Assembly (NCBI GenBank): GCA_022747635.1
Contig: JAKTNV010000005.1
Span: forward strand, 33,391,792-33,455,791
Length of the DNA: 64,000 nt
Direction: 5' to 3'
From: Hetaerina americana
Taxonomy: Eukaryota; Arthropoda; Insecta; Odonata; Calopterygidae
In this document: in pieces, positions 1-13,497 of the stretch
Layout: each line of letters begins with the position of its first letter
How positions within the stretch are numbered: position 1 is the stretch's first letter
The notes under the pieces: model-generated
Database searches by the model: none
Told to the model about the DNA's origin: nothing
What the model saw: only the letters and a program-made list of their open reading frames with translations
Made by a program: the position numbers and the translations under genes

Positions 1-174
1 TAATTAATAACAGATTTTTGCGCTTATTTGCGTTGCAGTATTGGTTTAAATATTTTTTCCAATATAGGTGTGTTTTCTTTGTCACTTGGATTAGTTTCTT
101 CTGTTTAATCTTTCACACGATGCCACATTTCCTTCTGATGGGTTTGAAATTTAATATTTCTTTAATGATTGCAG

Positions 175-379
175 GAAAATTTAAAACATGATGATTCCTA
201 CATTTATTTGGCTGCAATCAATGGATTGGAGAAATTAGGCTATTTGTTTCCTGATCAAGTACTTGAAACTCTTTCTGATGAGTTTGCAGAAATATCTGTG
301 GTTCAGGCTGGTAACACCGCATTTAATGAAGTTCGGCTTAAGGTTGGAGAGGCTCTTCTTAGAGTTACTCGCACTTTGG
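175..379 (+). CDS. Tango6: Tango6/TMCO7 homologue, internal exon (first of four in window)
   Basis: This exon encodes 68 residues plus one base, starting ENLKHDDSYIYLAAINGLEKL and running through LSDEFAEISVV to ALLRVTRTLG. The acceptor is ...gattgcag before 175 and the donor is g|gtgagtg at 379/380. The reading frame and wording match the C-terminal RTP1-type region of Tango6 (TMCO7), a large alpha-helical, ARM/HEAT-repeat-like protein. Drosophila Tango6 came from a screen for secretion and Golgi organisation, and yeast Rtp1 helps RNA polymerase II assembly and nuclear import. Phase 1 at the 3' end fits the next exon exactly. The upstream part of the gene lies outside the window. Identification is by family recognition from memory, not by alignment. 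Confidence 0.9.
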
Positions 380-1431
380 GTGAGTGTTTTGAGGAAGTTA
401 CTTAAATTTCATGCTTTACTAGTCAGTGATCTAGATGAGTGAGTATGCACTTTGATATTTGAAAAAAATATGTTCACGTTATGATCACAAAATTTAGGAT
501 TCATTAGGAGCCGAATTGAATTGAAAAAGGCCAAACCTGTATAATTTGTTCATTTTGCTACATTGTTCTGAATACTTATGTCTTAATCCCAAGTCCCTGC
601 ATTCTTTCTAGTCTTCATTTTTGAAAAAAAATATTTATAATTCATCCTAGTCTTTTTTTTCATGTGAAATACAAGACATATGTAACCTAATTTGACGTGA
701 AATAACAATTTTTTAAGAGCCTTTGAAATTTTTATTATGTGCAAATTTTGTGTTCCATTGATTTTCTGTAAAAAATGTGAACTTTTGAATAGTCCACTTG
801 GACAATCATAGACTGTTTAGTGGGAAAATATTGTTAACATTTGAGTTTTATGGGCTCTAGAAGGATAGTTTAGGGAAATTAAAGTTCAAATGAGAAAGAG
901 AAATGATTGAAACAGCAATAAAATGTTAGCACTACAACAACTAAATCATTTAATAAGTAAAGTTTCCATTTATTTCATTTTAATAATTTTATTTGAAAAA
1001 ATGAAAACTGTACTAATTCAGTGATCTTAAATTTTCTCAAAGTAGAGTCAGGAACCATCAAATTCTACGACTAAATCGTTGTTTAGTTTAATTTACCTAG
1101 TTTTTCCATTGGTTATATCTTTCTCAGCTATTGCCATGTAGTGATTGATTAGCATTTCTTAATTCTAGAAAAAACACCTCTTAGCTCATTGTACTTATGC
1201 CATATTGTGTCCAAAGATGGGCATAGCTTATATTCATAAAGTAATTTATATTTCAATATTAAAATTCATATGTTGCTGCAAGACATTTTAAATTTACAGT
1301 TGAAGCTTCATTTAAAGCTGGCTAAATTTCTATGCTCCTTGTCACATCCTTTTATGGACTTGAAGCATACATAACAACAGGATTTACTTGGACTAAAACT
1401 TTTATAATTTGCCCTTACAAATAAATTTCAG

Positions 1432-1583
1432 GTGAAATGGCTCCCAAGTACAGCTGCCTTCTGTTGAATTCCTTTCTGGGTGGCGTCAGAGATGGGGATG
1501 GAATGGTTAGAGCATCAAGCCTCTCTAATTTGGGTGAAGTCTGCAAAATATTGTCTTTTAAACTCGGCTCCATCACTACTGAG
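1432..1583 (+). CDS. Tango6: Tango6/TMCO7 homologue, second exon in window
   Basis: Exon with acceptor ...ataaatttcag and donor GAG|gtatgaa. Joined to the previous exon it reads G-EMAPKYSCLLLNSFLGG, then VRDGDGMVRASSLSNLGEVC and KILSFKLGSITTE. The RDxDGMVRASSLSNLGE stretch is the most conserved block of the RTP1 C-terminal region and makes the Tango6 call secure. The exon contributes 152 bases (2 + 50 codons) and ends on a codon boundary, so the next exon enters in phase 0. The 1.05-kb intron before it holds no recognisable repeat. Confidence 0.92.
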
Positions 1584-2127
1584 GTATGAATACTGATTTA
1601 TCCTTCTGCCTTCCAGATACATATCAGTCATTGGACATGCCCTGAGCTCATTCATTAAATAATCAAGTTATAAAATTTTCTATTCTTGATTCTAAAATTT
1701 TGCACATTCTAGTGATGGTACAATGTATCATGCTTTATGCTGTAAAACAGTGGTGCTTCTCACTTTTCAACAACTCTATAATGCTATCGCAATGCCAATT
1801 GTGTACCTTATGTATTATTTTGTGAAGAGGGGAGCAAGAAACTTTGTGCTTATGAAATTTTAGAAATTTTAATTGCCAAGAGACAGAGACAACATGTTGT
1901 TAATTATGTATTTTTTCTATATTGCTTCCCTGTTCAACATCACACACATGAATCTATGTTACAAAAAAATTCCACCCCTCCACTGTCCCATCAACTACCC
2001 AACCCTCCTTCCTCTACTATCCTCTTCCACAACCCCCTCCACCACTCCCTCCACCATCCCCTATCTGCATCAATGTATCAAAACTTGCACTTTTGCATCA
2101 TCGTGACCATTTTTTCCTTTTAACTAG

Positions 2128-2241
2128 GTTCTATGGTGTGTTCGTTGTGTTTTGGAAACTGATTCTGCTGTTGAGGCTAGAAGAGCTGCAGTCCTTGTGG
2201 TTACTCTTTTACTTCAGGGAATGGGTGTTGAAGTTTTCAAG
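2128..2241 (+). CDS. Tango6: Tango6/TMCO7 homologue, third exon in window
   Basis: A 114-base phase 0-0 exon of 38 codons: VLWCVRCVLETDSAVEARR, then AAVLVVTLLLQGMGVEVFK. The acceptor is ...ttttaactag and the donor is AAG|gtaaatc. The helical pattern (amphipathic, Val/Leu-rich) suits one HEAT/ARM-like repeat of the RTP1 C-terminal region. The intron before it contains a CT-rich stretch (about 1970-2070) that can be read as an ORF but has no splice support. The intron after it is 5.07 kb and contains a decayed mariner element. Confidence 0.9.
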
Positions 2242-3458
2242 GTAAATCTCACATTTTATTGAAACTACCTCAGCGGTGGGAAATTTGTTTTGATCTTTAG
2301 AACCTGAATAAGGGTTTGGCATAGTCCTTTCTTAGTTTTCACATCAGTCAATTTTTTTTTGAAGGATTGATGAGAGAAAGTTAGTAACTTAGATTATTGT
2401 GCATTGTAAAATTGAAATGTTTGCTTGCTATATTGTATAGTATATTCTTTTCCATGTGGTGATACACATGTATTAAAATTATACCAACAGTGTGCTGTAA
2501 AGAATGAGAAATTCTCAGAAAGAAATCTGCTATTAGTTAGATTTGCATCATTCAAAAGCTTCCATGAATATAGTCACAATTCAATGGTGATTACTGATAA
2601 TATTAAATAAGATTAGAATTAGTAAAAAAATGTAAAATATCATTAAGATACCATTGGTTAACACTCAGTAGTCAGAGTGTAGGAGTAAATTTTCCGGGAT
2701 AGTGGTCAGCAGATACTGCCTCATCCATACACTGAATCCATTACATCCGAAAGTCTTAGTATTATGTCTCCGGTAAAAAGAGCTGTATTAAAAGTCAAAG
2801 TCCAATTTGGTTAAATTTTCTGCATGTCAGATGACCACTCATAGAGCTGATTAACGTAAGCAGCTCATTCCCTTGAGCAAATTTTTATTTTCAGTTATTA
2901 ATTTTACAGTAGGTCCTCAATATTCATAAGGGTTGAATTTCCTTGAATTTTGTGTTTTTTTTTTAAATCTGTAAAGATGGGAATTAAGAAATTTGGGAAA
3001 TATTAGATAGTTTCCTGGCTTCCAGAATCATACGTTTTTTAACATGAAGGACAATCTGCTAAACTTAAACTGTATTTTTCTTGAATTTTTTTGCTGGAGC
3101 ATATCATATTTTGTTTTATATTCACAAACTTCATGTTAACCCATCTGAAAGGAAAATCATTACTGTTCAATGTTCAACCTTTATTTATATGTATGTTAGG
3201 CCACCTGCAACACTCCCATTTGTAGATTTCTAGCATAAGATGCATCTTGTCACTTCAGTGCAGTTCATTTGGTGACTTCGAACGGTTACAATGGAAGATT
3301 CTTATCCAAGTCAGTCAGTAATTGATGGAGATGACAGCAACAGCATATTTATGCTTTGATAATATGGCCTAGTTACATAATTAATGATAAATATCAGGTC
3401 TTCATTTTGAAGATCAGAAATTTTAATTTTACTGCCTGAAATTCTAGGAAGTCACATT

Positions 3459-4612
3459 AGTTGTTCAATAAGTCCTCAGAAAAAATATAAAAACAAATTA
3501 TTTTGGGTAGATTTTTTTTTAAATATTCAACTTAATCTTCTTTCAGCCTGATGCACTTTTTCCAGCATTTCTCCAACTTTTTTAAGACTTCCAAAAAGTA
3601 TGATTTTGGAAGGTGCTCAAAATAGGCACCTTTGTAGGCACTGACCTCTTTTGACAATCGTTTTCTACCGTGCCAATTTTTTCAAGTGTGGAAATAAAGA
3701 AAGGCATTGGGGCCAAATCTGGTGAATATGGTGGATGAATAGTAATGCGAACTTTAATTCAATAATTTTGGCAATTTAAACTGCACAGGTGTGCACCTGT
3801 GCATTGGCTTGATGGAAGAAAATTTTTTTCTTTGCCAAATGAAGATTTATTTTTTCATTCCTCTGCTCAAATGTTGCTGTAAAGATGCATAATACTCTCC
3901 ATTTATCATTTGTCCTTTTTGCAAGTAATTTATGTGGATGATACCATGTGCATCCCATCACGTGGCCACCACCTTGTCAGCTGATTTGACCATCTTTGGA
4001 GTCAGATTGATTGAAGGAACCCACTGTTTTGACCGATCTTTAGGTCTCTGGAGTGTAGTACTGTATCCATGTTTTGTTCGCAGTTGTTTATCAATTCAGA
4101 AACTTGTCAAGATTGTGATGAAAAAGTGCCAAACCAGCCTCCAAATCAACCATATGATTATTGTAGACTGAGAGCAAACCCATCTTGCCAAGATTTTTTC
4201 CACACCCGATTTTTTGTGCAAAATTGAAATCACTTGACCTTTTGATATGCCTGTGACCTCAACTATTCCACAAACTTTGATTCATCGATCCCTCTGAGTC
4301 ATATTGTGGATTTTAGAGGAAGTCACTTTCACTGGACATCCTGAATTATGTGCATCATTTGTGGATGTATGGCCACATTGGAATTTATTCACCCAATTGT
4401 AAACAGTCACAAACACATGAGTAGATGTGTCATGAACTTAGTCCAACTTGGCTTTGATCTCTTTTGCTGTTAAGTCTTTTAAATAGAAGTGTTTAATTAT
4501 AGCATTACACTAATTTTTTCCATTTTTCTAAATGAACAAAAGTTTGCAGATTCAATCATGAAACTGCGTAGTTTATATGGCTGAAATTTTTACGGTAGTT
4601 TATTGAGAGATG
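3459..4612 (-). mobile_element. Decayed mariner transposon (irritans-like) inside a Tango6 intron
   Basis: Read on the - strand, this is a broken mariner transposase. The N-terminal helix-turn-helix part reads HFYLKDLTAKEIKAKLD, then VTVYNWVNKFQCG, TGISKGQVISILH and LARWV. The catalytic part has KKIFFHQANAQVHT, where mariners have HQDNA-x-x-H, and PPYSPDLAP. The end reads KKLEKCWKKCIRLK. Several stops and frameshifts interrupt it, and the second catalytic Asp is replaced (HQAN). The two ends are similar inverted sequences of about 25-30 bp (ttcAATAAgtcctcagaAAAA at 3466 against its counterpart near 4590-4610). It is immobile and sits in the 5.1-kb Tango6 intron. The exact ends are uncertain by about 10-20 bp. 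Confidence 0.85.
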
Positions 4613-7254
4613 AGGCTTAGTATAGGCAAACCTCTCCCGACACAGAGTGGACCTTCTTTTGGATTTTTGAAGCAATAATTGAATGATATGCATATTTATA
4701 TTGGAAATTCTCTATTTTGTTCACTCATTGTGTTGCTCTCATGGAGGAAATGATTACATTTTTATGAGTTAATTATTTTATAAAAAACAGCCCCAGCAAT
4801 ATTTTTCTAACAACAAGACAGCATGTGAAAATATTTGGGAGTACAATATACAGTGTAACCTTATAATACAAGCATGAGCCATTCCACCATCTTTCTTGTA
4901 GAGCGAAAAAACTTTTTTCAATTAAATTAATATAGAATACAATAATGCGTTCCCTGCTGAAAAAAAATTATGTCCTAGGTTTTAAAAGAAAATTATGGTG
5001 AACCCTCATACACATGGTATGATGCATAAGTTTCCCATGACCTCCGCATCACATTTAGTCTGCTGTTTTGGACTTAACACATCCTGAAGGCTCGTAGAGT
5101 TTCTGAAGGGTGAACAAGTAGGGGCTTCATTTTTAAATTGCCGCTTACATTTGTGCAAAATAGCAATGTCAGATGGCCTGTCATTGCCTTGTAGTTGGAC
5201 AATTCATTCTCTTCTAATTTTATGTGCACAAACATAGGTTTGCTTCAGCATCTATTTCCACCAAAAGAACCATCTTGTCATTATTGAAAACATATTGTGG
5301 CAGCTAACCCTCTGAATCTACAAGCTTTTTGAAGTCACTGATGAAGGTCTCTGCTGCCTTTGGCTCTTAGAGCTTGCTGCTTCACCATGCCTCACAATGG
5401 TGTGGATGACTGTTCTTCTCGTTAACCTCTTGAGCTATGCATGGCTCCTCTTAAATACGTACTTGTTCAGACGTTGATGATCCTAACATCTTATTAACGA
5501 GGTTGGCAAAAATCACTTTCCCCTTCTCACAAATAATATTCTTGTTAATGGTGTTGCATTGCAATTGCTTTTTGTTTATGCATACGAGAAGCAATCTTTC
5601 TACATCATTGAGAATTCGTAACCATTGCATAGATACTCTTGTCACTGTAAGTGAAGCATCTATCTCCTTAGGCTTGTCCATGTTCTTGAAGAGAAGGCCT
5701 ATAGTTGATGTCAACCGATTGTTGATGTGTGTACTTGATCAGCCACGCTCGCACCTTTTTGCTGATTTGCAATGGTATTACTTTTCATTTCTACAGTTAT
5801 TTTTTATTTTTACTCTCATGGCCTTCTTCTTAAGAATTTTTATTCTGGGTAAATTTTAAAACTATGCACAAAATATTATTAAACTTTGCATAAACCGTTA
5901 TTAAACTTTGCCCAAAAAATTAATAATAATATGTTTCAACACAAGTTTGGAAAAATGTATGATCACTGGCAACACATAGATGCCAGTCGAATGAGTGCTA
6001 GAGACAAACTGCAGTAGCACGCATGCAATAATTCTGGGAATTCTCCTCTCCTTGTCAAAGGCACTCATCAAGTGAGTTGTTTTCGGGACTAATGTTTTTG
6101 TTCGTTATATGAATTAATCGCTGAGCGAGGTTCCATTGTAGATTTTTCAATATACATAACTGGTAATATGCATAAAAAATCAGATTTTAACTGCAAATTT
6201 GTGATTATTTTTAAAAATTAATGAAATAGCTTCTGGAAACATATCAGTGTTATCAATATTGAATTGTTGTATGCAGGGAACAGTTAAATAGTGACCAAGT
6301 TATAGTATATTGAGGTATAAAATTTTATTTTCCATTTTATTTTAGCCTAAGGTGAAGATATTTTATAAAAAAATGATAGCAATGATATAGAAGGATACAA
6401 ATACAAAGGTTATCAGTGTGTTCAAATAAAATACATGTTGCCTGGCATTTTTTTTATATATTCAATAAATCTGCATTTCAGTTAATATTGAGGCTTATCA
6501 GCTTTTTTTAATGCTGTTTGAAGATTATATTGGTTGTATGCTAAGTTTTAATGTTTGCTTCATATTCTATTGTCCTGGAATAATATTTTTATTCTGGTAA
6601 TGAAAAGATAAGTTGATTGTTTTTAAAGATTATGGTAATGAATGTCAAGCATGCTTTCAGTAAATCTGGGACACAAACATGCATAACTCCTGTTACATAT
6701 CTTTATGTGCTGTTGTATGCGATTTTGTAATCAGTTTACATGCAGTTTTTGAAGATTATAGTAAGTTATAAATAACATTTTCCAAGATTTTAGATGCCGA
6801 AATCGTGAATTTTCGTGTTAGGTGATCACAGTCCAGAAACAGCTGGTTTATTATATACCAGATTTTAATTGTAAAAAATGCCATCAAGATGCAATTTGAA
6901 TGACAAATTATTGAAACTGGTATTATATGGTGCTTGAAGGTGAAAATATGATAACATGTCAGCACATATGTCGATGTGCGTCAATGGGCTAAAAGTTTTC
7001 ACTGACTAAGACACAAATCACCTGTGTGCACATGGAGTCAATATTGTTGCATGTTGCTGTTTTGTGTTTCACATTCTGTTTTTTGCAACTTTTTCTCATT
7101 GCCAGTGCCGAAAGTGATCGGCAATATGCAGCATTTTGTTTAAGTGTAAAGCTAATCATAATCAAATGGCTTGATGTTGTATGCATGCCAAGTTCCTACA
7201 AGAGACAAAATTTTTGGTCTTGGACTGTTTAGTGTCATGTCATGTCTTCCATGA

Positions 7255-7500
<246 letters not shown>

Positions 7501-9962
7501 GTCAAGGCTCTTCATTTTTAGTTGTCTTATCCCTTGGTAAGAGCCTGTAATTTCATTTGATGGCCAATTTACTCACATTCTCATTTTTCTTTTGCAAACT
7601 CATTATTGAGCATCTTAGGTGACCAGGAGAATGTTTTTGTGGAATATTGCAATAATTTTAGTGTCATAACATCAGCTGATATTAAGTATTAAAATGATGA
7701 GGATTTTTGCCGATAGTTAATTGTTTCTGGTCAAATTATGTGCTGTGCTTCATCAAGTCTCATCTGAGTGCAAATTGACCGTTGGAATTTGAAGGTAGCT
7801 GTAATCTTAGCCCAACTGTGGCCTTTTTCATCATTGAATGGCAACTTGGAAGTAGTGATGCACAGAGGAATATTATTATGTCTAACAAGTGAAAAATTCA
7901 ATATTAGTCCATTGTGAAACAGCATATGTTGTCACTTGTTTATTTCTGAGGCTGAATTCCATCCATGAAGAGTAACTTGGAACTTTAATTTAGTAGAACT
8001 TTCATAGTTTCTGGGTAAGTAAAGTGGATTGACTAATATATTTTGCCTTCTTCATGGAAGAATGGGTCTCTCTGGCATGCCATCGGTACCTATTTTTTCA
8101 TTCCCATCTTATGTGATTACAGAAAGCCCTGAAAATATTCATTATGCCATCATGAGATTTCCTTATCAAAGCTAAAAAACTTTTTTTTTGATTGACTTTG
8201 ATCGTAGACTTTTTTTAAATTTTCTATTTCAAATTTAAAATTCTCAAGAGAGTTAACGGCAGATTTCCAATTGACCTCCCTATTTCATATTTGCAAATCC
8301 TTCTGCAAACTTGAGGATATTAATTTATTGTGTTGTGGTAAGTCCTTTTTTATTAAATTAGCTAAATTTAATGTACAAGTATAAAAAAGGGCTCTCTTAA
8401 GTTGATTGCAAATAAACTCTAAAGTCAATCAAGAAGATAATCTTGAAGTCGCAGTTAACAGCTACTTTCTGTAAATCCTACTGCATCTGCAGCTGCACAG
8501 TACCAATAACAAGTAGCAGTAATCTGAAAGTAAATCCAATCCTCTAGTTGAACCATTGTGGCTTTTAGGTTATCTTGGTACCTTATGGCCTAGGGTTACT
8601 GATATTTTCTGTAGCTAGGAAAAAGGCTTAGCTCAAAGCAGCCTTCCATTTCTACCATAATCGTTCCTCACTGGAGGAGTTTTGTACTTGGTGCAAAGAG
8701 TTATCTAAATTCACATCTTTTACCCCAATATCTATGTCTTGCTTATTGTAGCCAAGACTGAAGTAATTCTCCCCATAATTGTCTCCTGATATATCCTTAT
8801 ATTTTTTTATCCATTTTCTTCCATCATTTCCTTTGGATTCATCATGTGCCATGGCTTGATGAATTTAGCTGTTTATGTTTGCATTGAATATTTTTCACCT
8901 CTTTAACTCAGTTAAGTACCTTTTAATCACTAACTTAACCACAGTTTTCGAGACAATTGTAGTCTTTTCACCAAGAGTATGTTATTTCCATGGTTTGTCC
9001 AACTCATGCTCCAGAGGCAGGCAAAGCAGGGTGGCCCCTCCTCAATGAAACTGTGAAGACCTTCACAGTAATCACTGAGAATTTTGAAAGTTAAGAGAAA
9101 ACCATTAATTAGCCATGAATTTTATCTTCAAACCTGTATTTACTGTTCCATGGCATCTCATCCATTTTATCATATTTTGATGTGGTAATGAAATCAGGTC
9201 TATTTTTTCCTGCAAATTAAATGAATCATATGTTGGCCCACTGAAGGTGTTATTACAAATTTTAATTTTTCTGGTTTTCATCATCTATTTCTTAACAGTG
9301 ATTGCCTATCTCTTTGTAGAATGTTGGTTTTGCCAGCGTTGAACAGTTTCACAGCATTCAGACTGCCATTTCTATGATTCAGATTTTTAACTCACTGATT
9401 ATTGTAGTAGCACAACCTGGTGGCAATGACTGCATGCTAAATAAGAACCTATGAATGATGCTGCTGTCAAGTTGATGACAAGTTATAATGACTGCTTTTC
9501 ATTAAATCTATTTATCCTGTTATTGAATATGCTTTCTCTGAGGGGCACCACTGCCGTGAAACTTTTGTTTTTAATTGATCTTTGTATAAGCAGTTATTAA
9601 TTAGGAAATTTAGCTTTACTGGTGCTAGGAAAACTCAATAAACTTATTTCGTAAAACAGTATCTTGAGTATGTATCATATTAATGTGAAAATAATGAGCA
9701 AAATGCATTAATTAAATACGTCTTGGGTGAAGTGAATAATTTCCCATGATCTGAGATCAATGTTAAGGTTTTTGTATGCCAAAATCATTGAAGATTTGAT
9801 TAGCAACTTCAGATTTCTTCACGCAGTTTCTCATATTTTCAAACAGATTAATTTGCCCTATGAGGCCCTACAGTCTGCAAGTATCCCCCAGAATTAAACC
9901 TCTTCCTTCTGCTTAGTATCCCAGTGCTTTTGCCCTTTAGACAACCATAGCCCCATGAAATA
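7501..9962 (+). other. Tango6 3' UTR and downstream non-coding DNA
   Basis: No coding exon is visible here. AATAAA hexamers on the + strand occur at 8411-8416 and 9637-9642; either could end the Tango6 mRNA, and I cannot choose between them without transcript data. Small ORFs in this interval lack any family resemblance or splice context. Confidence 0.4.
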
Positions 9963-10365
9963 TTATTATTATTGGTAATCTACCGGTTAAGGTAGAGTAT
10001 GGATAGACTTGAGCTACCATATGGCACAGCAACAATTTCCTTGTCTCTCCTAATAAAACACAACCCAGTATCCAACATTGCTATAAGCTTCTCTTCAATT
10101 CCACATACTTGCTTCCTCCCTTCATTGCATCCAATATTTCTACCCTATTTCTGTCCCTTACTCGCTTTCCTAACATTCTCCCCTCTATCACAGTCTTCAA
10201 CATCCCATTGCCTATGAAAATGCTCAGCACCCATCTTTCCTTCCTCCTTTGGAATCCTCCCAGTGACCCTACCAGGAGAAAATACCATTTCTTCTGCCAG
10301 CACAGCTCTTGGGGCCATGAAATTGTACAAGGCCATCACCTTGTCAAGGTTGTAGTCCATGAGCT
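9963..10365 (-). mobile_element. Miniature, internally deleted RTE-type LINE copy
   Basis: Read on the - strand, the first ~105 bp (10365 to about 10258) match the 5' leader of the LINE whose 5' end lies at about 34575 (shared blocks: gtgaccctaccaggag, gccagcacagctct, aaggttgtagtc). The remaining ~295 bp match the 3' part of the same family (compare 38755-38930). The element ends with the family stem-loop taccggttaaggta (9981-9994) and a TAA-type repeat at 9963-9972. The coding middle is missing, as in the non-autonomous BovA/BovB relationship. Whether it was retrotransposed in this form or deleted in place is unknown. Confidence 0.72.
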
Positions 10366-12465
10366 GGGAATGTTATGTTATCCTAATGTGAATGACATAT
10401 GCTTATTTTTAACATTAAATTTTGTATTATCATGCTAATCAAAACTGTAAAATTTTTTCACAATATTCCTTACAATTACATTGTAAATGGTGACTTTTTT
10501 TCTGAAATTAATCAGTACCATTGAATTTGAAATTTTATGACAAGAGTAGCTACCCTGTATAGGAATCTTCTCATTGTAAAGGAATCTGTTTGCTTATCAG
10601 AATCACGTTTCAGAATCATGTCCTACTCCATACGTGTACCTACTAGCACTTAAAAATTCTCTTTTTCCTATACCTCATGCCCTATTCTTTCACCATCTCT
10701 CCATGGAAAAATCCTGAAGGTAAAGTTGATTTTCTCCAACCGCTGTATTGTTATCAATGAAATGGTGTGAGGGCATATATATACATTGTATGTATTAGGG
10801 GTTGTCTGTCAAACTTCTGAAAATGCTTTGTAATGTTCGCATTAGCAAGCATTAATAGGACTGTGTGTGAGTATATGCAATTCAGGTGAGGAACTCATTG
10901 TCTCTAGTCTCTGCTAAGTGAAAGTACAAAGGATTCCAGTAATTTGGGATACATGACATCAGGAGAGTGTACCCCAACCAAAACCTTTGGGCTCAATTTT
11001 GCAATTAACAATTTGTGAGTGTAGTAAAAACTTAATGTGCTGGATTGTGAAGTGAAAAGCTCACACCGTATAGGATGGTGACAGTCGATTAAAATTATTT
11101 TAAATGTATTCTCTCTACCATGTAGAATGGTTATTTATAGAAAAAAACTTCTTCCAGGACATTTGTGAATAATATGTGAAGTTGGTGGTTCTTCATTTAA
11201 TAAAATTTATTTATATTTTTCCCTGAACCCTGTGATGTTATTCGAATGTGTCATCTCTGCTTCCTTGTATTTCTGTTGTATTAGGTTGTTTTGATGGTTG
11301 CTTGGCATACCTGGCTAAAAATGTGATTGTGAAATTCACTCATTTTTGGTAGTTGGACTGGTTCCTTTCCTTGTCAGAAAGATTGGTGGCTGGCTAATGA
11401 TAGAGCTAGGGTTGAGCTGGGGTCATCTCATGGATTTAAACTCATAAGGTGCTCTCCAGAAACTAGAACTATCAACAAGGCTAACACACTGCCCACTCTT
11501 GTGTGTCTGTGACGGCAACAAAACTATTGAGTGTTTTTCTCTAATTTTTCATAAGGGTCTCAGATAATTGGCAACATTATGTTCGTACCTGTTTGGATGG
11601 TGAGAACTCATTTTGTTTCTTCTCTTTTGGTATACATCATGTGCTTTGTGAATTTCATTCATGAATGGATCATTAAATAGTTGCGTAAACACTTAAAAAT
11701 GTATTCAGGAATTTATAAAACTGCTCATATGTGGTGTGTGGTCAGCTTTTTTGACTTAGCAGTCAAAAGTCAAGCTCAGGTCAGCTTTTTTGACTTAGCA
11801 GTCAAAAAAGCTGACCTGAGCTTGATTTTCCTGAATTTCCAAGTGGTCATGAGTTTCAATCTGGGAGTTCCTTGTGAATCGTGCACACAGAATTATTTTT
11901 ATGATATGAGTTAACAGTAATCTGTACTAGAAAATTGAGTTTAGATGAGTCAACAAAAGCACATATTTTTTCGAGCTTTGTATCATCCATATTATTTGCC
12001 TGGTAGGGAAAGTGTTCTATTGAAGATCAGCATATGAAACATTGCTGTTTTATTGCAGCCAGCTTACATAATTACATATCACATATCAAATAATTACAGT
12101 TAATAATTATGCCAGCTATAAGTGAATTAAAAAATTCTTTTTATGCTACTCTTAGGAATGTTAACCTAATTAACCTCAGATGGCTGATAGTTATTTCTGT
12201 TCACTAGTGTATTCACTTAAGTTTTTCTATTCAACCATTCGCCAAATATATGTGTATGCACTTCATTATTTTGTCTTTTAAATATATTAAAATGCTTTTT
12301 GTAGTCATTTGCAATTTTCGAACATATTTCATGTAAAAAAATTTGTTGTCTCAGGCACAACTTTATGGAATTTACATAACATATTGAAATGAAATAATTG
12401 ACTTTGTTATTCCACACACTTTCATGTTTCATGTTAGTTGATCATTCCATGTCATGGCTCTGGAT
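10366..12465. other. Intergenic DNA without recognised genes
   Basis: AT-rich sequence between the converging genes. Apart from the palindrome at 11771-11824 I see no exon, transposase, reverse transcriptase or RNA gene. Confidence 0.5.
11771..11824. repeat. Perfect 25-bp-arm hairpin (palindrome)
   Basis: Left arm 11771-11795 and right arm 11800-11824 are exact reverse complements around the 4-nt loop TAGC. A partial extra copy of the core (gtcagcttttttgactta) lies directly upstream from 11741. This could be a foldback, a small MITE remnant, or the product of template switching. No transposase is nearby. Confidence 0.95.
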
Positions 12466-12483
12466 ACTTTTCAATTTGGGGGA

Positions 12484-12790
12484 TTGAGATGTTGTGGTGG
12501 CTAATGTACTGGCTTCCCACCCAGAGGGTGTGGGTTTGAATCCAGGAGGTGGAAGATATTTTTCAGTGGGATCTTGATCCCTACTTGAGGTGCTTTGTAG
12601 AGAGCACTTTGAGTGAGTATGCCATCTGTTGGATGGGACATAAAGCTGCGGACCCCTTGGTGCCTTTTGATAAGAGAAGGCTAATGCCAATGCCAGTTTT
12701 CTCTCCACCCTTCATCCTTTCCTGTCCATCCCTAATGGTGCAAATGACCTCAGCTGTCGGTTGCCTCCCCGAGAAACTACTACTACTACT
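12484..12790 (+). mobile_element. tRNA-derived SINE, family 1, copy A
   Basis: The head has RNA polymerase III promoter-like boxes: an A-box-like gtggctaatgtactgg and a B-box-like gggtttgaatcc. The body continues with gatcttgatccctacttgag and ggatgggacataaagctg, and the end is a (CTA)n/(ACT)n tail. Three copies in the window (here, 21108 and 48766) are co-linear over about 270-300 bp. Short direct repeats acttttcaa at 12466 and 12788 look like a target-site duplication. The SINE carries no real protein gene; ORFs over it on both strands are incidental. Confidence 0.88.
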
Positions 12791-13497
12791 TTTCAAATCA
12801 ATGACTGTCAATGAAGGCATTGTAAAACTACAGATTTGACAATTTATGTAAAATAAATTTAAAATGCATTACAGATAAAATGTCAGCAAATACTCCAGCA
12901 ATGTCTTTTCCTCCTGGACAAAAAATTTTTTGATGTTCATGTATTATGATAAATGTTAATGAAAATGGATTAAATGTATGCTCTAGAATTTCTTGCAAGG
13001 GGCCTGGTATCCTTCAATAGTTGACATATTTAGTTTAGAGAGAATGGAATGTTTTGGAACTCAAGTATAAAAACAGTTGAACAAGGCCCACTGGATTAAT
13101 GAAAAAATTAGTTGTATAATGTTTTCTGGTGAAATTGAGGCATTGCTGTGAAGATTTCTGATGAAGCCAAAAAAAAAAGGAAACTGTAGTATAAGTTAAA
13201 AAGATGTTTTTTTTAATGCAACAGCAATCTGAAAATACTTAAAAAAAGCTCTCATTTAAGTTACATCATTGCATGAGAGGCCATGTCAGCAAAGCCATAA
13301 ATAAATTTAAAATTACAGTACAGTCAAATTAATTTTAGGAGCTTATTAAGGAATGTATTCACGTACAAAGTTTGCATATTTTGCTCCCTCACAATTAGGA
13401 TTGCTCTTGGAATCAACCAAGAATTGAGTCTTTGGTAGTGTGTGTTGATTCAATGGCAATAAATAGCTCACACATTTATCACATACCACCCTCTGGT

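Noticed and set aside
1873..2106. 77-residue ORF just before the third Tango6 exon
   Set aside because: Intronic CT-rich sequence; it ends before the acceptor at 2127 and its translation is a Pro/Ser/Thr run without family resemblance.
3932..4171. 79-residue + strand ORF
   Set aside because: Antisense of the decayed mariner at 3459-4612.
12442..12839. ORFs of 79-96 residues on both strands
   Set aside because: They lie in SINE family 1; similar ORFs recur over the other SINE copies at 21.0-21.3 and 48.8-49.0 kb.
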